Shown piece after piece: positions 58,190 through 64,000 of a stretch of 64,000 nt of DNA. The notes under the pieces are model-generated. The model was not told where the DNA came from. It did no database searches and was given only the letters and a program-made list of their open reading frames with translations. The translations under genes and the position numbers were made by a program. How positions within the stretch are numbered: position 1 is the first letter of the stretch; each line of letters starts with the position of its first letter. Source of the DNA: Crotalaria pallida (lineage: Eukaryota; Streptophyta; Magnoliopsida; Fabales; Fabaceae). The stretch spans positions 89,161,290 through 89,225,289 of the forward strand of contig CM075649.1 in the NCBI GenBank assembly GCA_037953625.1, given 5' to 3'.

Positions 58190-59010
58190 GACCTGCTGTC
58201 ACTGCCGCAAATTTTGACATTAAGGGGGCATATCTGAACATGCTGCAATCAAATCAATTTAGCGGTGCCCCAGAGGAGGATCCGAGTGATCACATTGCTA
58301 GTTTCTTGAGCTACCTGGACTTCTTCAAGATTCAAGGTGCAAGTGATGATGCAATAAGGTTGAGGCGTTTTCCTCTCTCATTAAGGGGAAAGGCGCTTCA
58401 ATGGCTCCGTGCACAACCACAAGGGAGCATCATTACTTGGGAGGAATTGGCTAGGATTTTTGTGGATAAATACTTCCCACCTTCCAGACAAGCTCAGCTT
58501 AGGCAAGAAATCAACGCCTTCGCTCAGCAGGATGGAGAATCTTTACATGAGGCGTGGGAAAGGTACAAGCAGATGTTGAAGAAGTGTCCCAATCACCGTA
58601 ATAGTGAGTGTGTATTTGAGGTTAGTACTAGCACAGGTAACGAAGAACATGTGAATTTTGTGGGAGGAGGACAGAGAAACAATCCTTACTCAAACACCTA
58701 CAACCCAGGGTATAGAAATCACCCTAACTTCTCGTGGCGCAGTCCAGCACTCCAGCCACCACAAGAGAAGCAGCCGACACATTGGGAGGCAGCAATTGAG
58801 AAGCTCGCTCAAACGACAACTAATTTTGTTGAGGAGACGCAAGCCAATTTCAAAAACCAGGGTGCCAGCATTCGCAATTTGGAGATTCAGATGGTTCAAC
58901 TTTCCAAGCAGATGTCAGAGAGGTCACCGGGATCCTTTCCCAGTGACACCATTCCAAACCCCAGGGAGCATTGCAAGGCCATTACTCTTCATAGTGAGCA
59001 AGTCTCTTGA
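58190..59010 (+). pseudogene. Athila-like gag, middle part, after the Copia insertion
   Basis: The frame continues with DPSDHIASFLSYLDFFKIQG, FPLSLRGKALQWLRAQP, FVDKYFPPSRQAQLRQEINA and LHEAWERYKQMLKKCPNH. The next residues no longer match family order: after CPNH the usual zinc-knuckle block is missing, suggesting an in-frame deletion near 58600. An arginine/asparagine-rich linker and a coiled-coil-like segment (NLEIQMVQLSKQM) follow. A one-base insertion near 58996 shifts the frame just after CKAITLH, and the gag end continues in the next frame. Confidence 0.88.
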
Positions 59011-60403
59011 GGAGCCACGGAAGAAGAGTGATGAGGTGGTGCTTGAAAAGGAAGAGACAAAGGAACAACCAGTTGAGGACACAACTCCTGAAGTGCAACA
59101 AAATAAGAATTCACCTGCAACTCAGGAAGAAGAGAAGAAACCCCAGATGTCTCACAAGGTTCCCTTTCCTCATCAGTTGAAAAAGGAGGAAAATAAGAAG
59201 CAATTTGCCAAGTTCATGGAGGTGTTCAAGAGGCTCCAGATCAACATTCCATTTGCGGAGGCCCTTGAGCAGATACCCACATATGCAAAGTTCATGAAAG
59301 AGCTCTTGACCAACAAAAGGAAGATGCAAGATGATGAAACCGTGCTTCTCACAGAGGAATGTAGTGCAATTCTGCAAAGGAAGCTCCCTCAGAAGTTAAA
59401 AGATCCTGGGAATTTCACAATCCCTTGTAACATTGGGGAATTTGACATTGGCAAGGCTCTGTGCGACTTAGGGGCAAGCATCAATCTGATGCCCCTCTCC
59501 ATTTTCAAGAAACTTGGTATCGGGGATGTGAAGCCTACAATGATGTTTCTTCAGCTAGCTGCCCGTTATGTGAAGAGGCCCTACGGGAAGGTGGAGGATG
59601 TTCTTGTCAAGGTGGACAAGTTCATCTTCCCCGCTGATTTTGTGATTTTGGACATGGAGGAGGATGCTGATATTCCTCTTCTCTTGGGTAGGCCTTTTCT
59701 AGCTACTGGGCGAGCCCTCATAGATGTTCAACAGGGCGAGCTCAAGCTCCGGGTTCATGAGGAAGAGGTCTCATTCAATGTCTACCGGTCCATGAAGAAT
59801 CCGATGGAAAGCTCCCAATGTTTCTTAGTGGACGTGATTGACACTCTAGTCACGTCTACTTTTGAGCAAATTGGGCATGGGGATGTGTTGGCAGCAGCAC
59901 TGACACATGAGAAGAGTGAAGATCTGAAGGTGGAGAAGGTGGTGGCCAGATTGGATGCACCTACAACTTACACAAGGACGGATCAGATGAAAGAGCTGAA
60001 GATGCATGAAAAGGAGGCACGGGCAGTACCAAAGCTCAAAACTCTTCCACCAAATCTCAGGTATGAATTCTTAGATGACACAAAATTCTATCCAGTTATA
60101 ATTAGCAATGCCTTGACTGAAACTGAAACTGAGAAATTAATGAGGATTTTGAGGCAATATAAAGCTGCTTTAGGATGGAGTGTGTCTGATTTGAAGGGGA
60201 TTAACCCCAGTTTCTGCATGCATAAGATTCTCCTTGAGGAGAATTTTAAGCCAGTAATTCAGCCACAGAGGAGGCTGAATCCGACTTTGCAGGAAGTCGT
60301 GAGAAAGGAGGTAGTCAAACTTTTAGATGCAGGCATTATCTACCCCATCTCCGACAAAACTTGGGTTAGCCCGGTGCAAGTAGTGCCAAAAAAGGGGGGT
60401 TAA
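59011..60403 (+). pseudogene. Athila-like gag C-terminus and aspartic protease, start of RT
   Basis: After the frameshift the frame reads SLEEPRKKSDEVVLEKEETK and the conserved VPFPHQLKKEENKKQFAKFM. The protease signature LCDLGASINLMPLSIFKKLG lies at about 59457-59516, and IPLLLGRPFLATGRALIDV near 59674-59730. The RT N-terminal region follows (LGWSVSDLKGINPSFCMHKI, QRRLNPTLQEVVRKEVVKLL, ISDKTWVSPVQVVPKKGG). It ends in TAA at 60401 because one G is missing from the run at 60394-60399. The next frame then carries the expected LTVIKTKKDELIPTRTVSGW. Confidence 0.9.
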
Positions 60404-62252
60404 CTGTGATTAAAACTAAAAAAGATGAATTAATCCCAACTCGCACAGTTTCTGGGTGGCGTGTGTGCATTGATTATAGGAGATTAAACAATGCCACCCG
60501 GAAAGATCATTTCCCATTACCCTTTATGGATCAAATGTTCGAACGGTTGGCAGGACATGCATACTATTGTTTTTTAGATGGATATTCAGGTTATAATCAA
60601 ATCTGTGTCGATCCTGTAGACCAAGAAAAAACTGCTTTTACTTGTCCCTTTGGGATTTTTGCCTATCGGAGAATGCCCTTTGGGCTTTGCAATGCACCTG
60701 TGACTTTTCAAAGGTGTATGTTGGCTATATTCTCTAACATGGTCGAAAATTTCATTGAGGTTTTTATGGATGACTTCTCGGTCTACGGGTCGTCCTTTGA
60801 TGCATGTCTTGCTAATCTGGGTAAAGTTTTAGAAAGATGTCAAGAAACTAATCTCATCCTTAATTGGGAAAAGTGTCAGTTCATGGTTAGGGAGGGGATA
60901 GTTTTAGGACATAAGATTTCAGAAAAGGGTATTGAGGTAGATAAAGCAAAGATAGATGTCATTAAAAATCTGCCTCCACCAGTAAATGTTAAGGGGATAA
61001 GAAGTTTTTTGGGTCATGCCGGTTTCTACCGGAGATTCATTAAAGATTTTTCAAAAATTGCAAAACCCCTATGCAATTTACTGGAGAAGGATGCTGAGTT
61101 CATTTTTGATAATAATTGCATGAAATCCTTTGAACTTCTGAAAGAAAGATTGATTACAGCCCCTATCGTGGTTGCACCCAATTGGGGTGAACCTTTTGAA
61201 CTAATGTGTGATGCTAGTGACCATGCAATAGGAGCTGTACTTGGTCAAAGAATTAATAAAGTTTTTCATGCAATCTATTATGCCAGTCGTGTATTGAACA
61301 GTGCTCAAATTAATTACACGACCACTGAAAAAGAACTCTTGGCAGTGATTTTTGCAATGGACAAGTTTCGTGCTTATTTGATAGGCTCGAAAGTGATAGT
61401 TTTCACAGATCATGCTGCTTTAAGGCACCTATTGGCTAAGCACGATGCTAAGCCAAGGCCGATTAGGTGGATCTTGCTCTTGCAAGAGTTCGACTTGGAA
61501 ATAAGAGATAAAAAGGGGGTAGAGAATGTTATTGCTGATCACTTATCTAGGCTCCCCCTTGAGGATAGTAATGGGGATAAGCAGGTTCCAATTGAAGAAA
61601 AATTCCCTGATGAACACCTGTTTGCTGCATCTGAACTCCCATGGTATGTTGATCTAGCTAATTATTTAGCAGCGAATGTGATTCCTAAGGATATGACTTG
61701 GCAACAAAAGAAATTTTTTTTACACGATGCCAAGTTTTATTTTTGGGATGAACCATTCCTGTTCAAGAGGAGTGCAAATGGAGTAATTAGGCGTTGTGCT
61801 TCCCAAGAGGAAATTCCTGACATCCTTTGGCATTGTCATAATTCACCATATGCTGGTCACTACAGCAGTGAAAAGACAGCTTCTAGAGTTTTACAATGTG
61901 GGTATTACTGGCCCACCATTTTTAAAGATGCTAGGACCCATGTGATGCAATGTGATAGATGCCAAAGAGTTGGGAATATTTCCAGGCGAGATGAGATGCC
62001 TCTTCAAGGCATTTTAGAAGTTGAAGTATTTGATGTGTGGGGCATAGACTTTGTAGGCCCCTTTCCCCCTTCTTATAACAACAGGTACATTCTTGTAGGG
62101 GTTGACTATGTGTCTAAGTGGGTGGAGGCAATCTCTACTCCCACCAATGATTCTGCTGTAGTTGTGAACTTTTTGAGAAAAATATTTTTAGCAGATTTGG
62201 AGTACCTGAAGTACTTATTAGTGATGGTGGGAGTCATTTTTGCAATCAGGTA
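60404..62252 (+). pseudogene. Athila-like reverse transcriptase, RNase H and integrase N-terminal half
   Basis: RT blocks are WRVCIDYRRLNNATRKDHFP, CFLDGYSGYNQICV, FGLCNAPVTFQRCM and the catalytic FMDDFSVYGSSFD. The thumb is GIRSFLGHAGFYRRFIKDFS. RNase H shows ELMCDASDHAIGAVLGQR, TEKELLAVIFAMDKFRAYL and VFTDHAALRHLL, with the catalytic D, E and D present. The integrase zinc domain has HCHNSPYAGHYSSEKTASR and CDRC, then the rve start DVWGIDFVGPFPPSYNNRYI with the first aspartate. A one-base T insertion near 62183 destroys the block with the second aspartate. All 600 codons are otherwise clean, so the inactivation is recent or limited. Confidence 0.93.
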
Positions 62253-62923
62253 ATGGAGAAAGCCTTGTCCAAATATGGGGTGCTCCACAAGGTGGCTACC
62301 CCATATCATCCACAGACTAGTGGTCAAGTAGAGGTGTCAAATAGGTCTCTTAAGAGGATCCTAGAGAAAACTGTTAATAGCAGTAGGAAGGATTGGTCTA
62401 AAAAGTTGGATGACGCCTTGTGGGCATATAGAACTGCTTATAAGACACCCATTGGCATGTCACCTTTTCAGGTTGTGTATGGAAAAAATTGTCATTTGTC
62501 GGTGGAGTTACTTCACAAGGCATATTGGGCAACCAAATTTTTGAACTTAGATATGCAACCTGCAGGTGAGAAGAGGTTATTGCAGCTAACTGAACTTGAT
62601 GAGTTCAGAGAGCAAGCATATAACACTTCTCATGATTTTAAAGAAAAAACTAAGAAGTGGCATGACAAGAAACTGGTTAATAAGAAATTTGAGCCTGGAC
62701 AATTGGTTTTGCTATTTAACTATAGACTTAAGCTTTTCCCAGGAAAGCTTAAATCTAGATGGTCTGGTCCTTTGTGATTGTGCAGGTTTCGCCTTTTGGC
62801 GCTGTTGAGATAAAAGACCCCAAGTCTGGGTATGTTTTTAAGGTGAATGGACAGCGCCTGAAATTGTACCATGGTGATGTTTTTGAGGAGAGCTCTTCCA
62901 AAATGGGGCTCCGTGACCCTTAG
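62253..62923 (+). pseudogene. Athila-like integrase C-terminal half
   Basis: The restored frame reads YGVLHKVATPYHPQTSGQVE with the catalytic glutamate in VEVSNRSLKRILE, WSKKLDDALWAYRTAYKTPI, GMSPFQVVYGKNCHLSVELL and the C-terminal KKWHDKKLVNKKFEPGQLVL. A missing T at about 62776 ends the frame early. In the next frame VSPFGAVEIKDPKSGYVFKV continues to the natural stop TAG at 62921-62923. Confidence 0.9.
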
Positions 62924-63029
62924 CTTTTGTGGTAATGTCATCCGTCAGGCTCGAGACGTTAAACAAGCGCTTTCTAGGAGGCAACCCAGTGGTAAGTAAT
63001 TTAAAAAAAAAAGTGGGGGGTTTGTACGT

Positions 63030-63250
63030 CAAACCCAGGCGCGCTGGTCTCATACCCAGGCACGCTGGGGTGTCAAGCTGGAAAGAGGGGTGTAAAACCA
63101 ATTTTAAATTTTTTAAAAAAAGGGGGCTGGGCAGACAGAATTACGCCCAGGCGCGCCCTGTTGCAAACCCAGGCGCGCGGTCATGCCCCATCAGACCCAT
63201 CAGACCCGTGTGCGCGCCCAGGCGCGCCTTGCCCATACCTGGGCGCTCGG
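63030..63250. repeat. Paired CCCAGGCGCGC words downstream of pol
   Basis: CCCAGGC starts at 63034/63055 and 63146/63168. At 63217 it is paired with the variant CCTGGGC at 63238. Spacing is 21-22 bases, as for the CCCAGG pairs in the 5' LTR of the same element. Confidence 0.85.
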
Positions 63251-63698
63251 GTCAGATTAAACCCCTCAAATCAGACTATCCAGCCATTCTTTCCCAATTT
63301 CCTTTCTTCTCAACCCTAACCCCTCTCTCACCTGCGCCGTCCGCCTTTTGCCACCGCCGTACTCCTCTTCTCCATCCTCAATTTCATTCGTTCCACTCCC
63401 TCGAAGTCTCACGGTTGTTCTTCCTCTTCTTCCACTCTTCACGGTTTTGTCTTTCTCTTCTCTCCTTTGTCTCTTTATTTTTATTTTATTTTATTTTCTA
63501 GGTTAGGTTTTTCTATTTTCGTTTTTCCCTTTTATTCTCTGATTATTCTGATAAGTAGTTGTGTTTTAGGTGTTATTTGGTGTTTATTAGTGATTGTTAG
63601 TGTATGTATTAGGATTTGAGTCTAGAATTTGTGTTAGTTGAGTCTAGAGTTAGGGTGCACTCCAAGTGTTCGATTAATTGTCTAGGAGAGTTGACACA

Positions 63699-64000
63699 AT
63701 GAATAAGGGCAAGAGAAAAGCTAGTGCTAGTGGGGTTGGAAAAAAGACTTTTGAGCACCCCGATGTATTGGAGTATTACAACTCCAAGTGGGGTCGAAGG
63801 GGTATCACTCCGGAGACCAGTATGCTTTATCAATCAGAGGGGAACTTGGGTCAGCAAATTGTAGGCGTTCGGGCGATTGATGAGGTTGTCGCTACCCTCC
63901 AGACTAACCATTGGGTACAGTGGGTAGGAGAGACCGATGAGTATTTTAGCCGCTCTTTAGTGGGGGAATTTTATTCCCATGCTCATTGGCGAATTAAGAA
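63699..64000 (+). CDS. Env-like / plant transposon protein ORF of Athila type, N-terminal part
   Basis: The ATG at 63699 starts MNKGKRKASASGVGKKTFEH and the frame is open for at least 100 codons to the window edge. It includes ITPETSMLYQSEGNLGQQIV and NHWVQWVGETDEYFSRSLVG followed by EFYSHAHWRIK. Position, about 0.8 kb after the pol stop and before the expected 3' LTR, is that of the extra ORF of Athila/Calypso elements. The mix of basic start and FYSHAHW-like segment recalls the plant putative transposon protein domain seen there. No signal peptide or membrane segment is visible in this part, so an envelope role is unproven. Unlike gag-pol, no lesion is seen in the visible part. Confidence 0.6.
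   Translation, partial: MNKGKRKASASGVGKKTFEHPDVLEYYNSKWGRRGITPETSMLYQSEGNLGQQIVGVRAIDEVVATLQTNHWVQWVGETDEYFSRSLVGEFYSHAHWRIK

Larger units (their letters stand above)
51475..64000 (+). mobile_element. Athila/Calypso-like Ty3/gypsy element, incomplete at the window end
   Basis: Order: 5' LTR (51475-52825), primer site, gag (split by a Copia element), protease, RT, RNase H, integrase, pol stop at 62921, then an untranslated stretch and an env-like ORF at 63699. The 3' LTR lies outside. At least four single-base indels break gag-pol. The AACAAGCGCTTTCTAGGAGG box after pol is characteristic of this lineage. It inserted into the internal region of a Tekay-like element. Confidence 0.92.

Overview
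The window is nuclear DNA of a flowering plant, very probably a legume. That inference rests on the mix of Tat/Ogre-like, Athila/Calypso-like and SIRE-like LTR retrotransposons, on intron-rich AT-rich host DNA, and on a plant-type NMNAT gene with eight visible exons. There are no bacterial features. About nine tenths of the sequence is transposable-element DNA stacked in nested layers; only about 41.3-46.9 kb looks like a host gene locus.

Layout. An old MULE/FAR1-like transposase on the minus strand is the deepest layer. Its pieces at 40761-40672, 30088-29997 and 20905-20192 join in frame across three insertions. They are split by (i) a gag-only Tat/Ogre-like element, 30089-40671, target duplication GAAGG; (ii) a TG..CA unit, probably a solo LTR, 20906-29996, duplication AATCA/AATCT; (iii) a Copia element on the minus strand, right end 20191. 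Second-layer insertions are a Pack-MULE with three exons of an RRP36-like gene (31016-32841) inside the Ogre LTR, a 5.6 kb ORF-less TG..CA unit (21294-26880) inside ii, an Athila-like element (6480-15163) inside the Copia pol, and a second Ogre-like element (1-4823, minus) at the Copia 3' side. A third layer (10013-14815) sits inside that Athila element.

The host locus carries an NMNAT-like gene (44355-46325) whose first conserved nucleotide-binding motif is not readable. A 2.4 kb non-autonomous hAT element with an exact 8-bp duplication lies just upstream, and a MULE-type MITE lies downstream. From 48.2 kb on, LTR fragments lead into an Athila/Calypso-like element (51475 to beyond the window end). 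Its gag is interrupted by a young gag-only SIRE-like Copia element (53213-58184, duplication AGTAC). Its pol is full length but broken by single-base indels, and an env-like ORF starts at 63699 and runs off the window.

The most striking pattern is not a gene. At least five unrelated LTR families here carry pairs or runs of short palindromic or near-identical motifs whose start-to-start distance is repeatedly 20-22 bp: AATCGATTAC, TAACCGGTTAG, GTATCCGGATAC, CCCAGGCG, and hairpins with loop TGG. In the hairpin array at 28559-28720 the stems differ from copy to copy but remain self-complementary. All coordinates and comparisons were made by eye, without alignment software.
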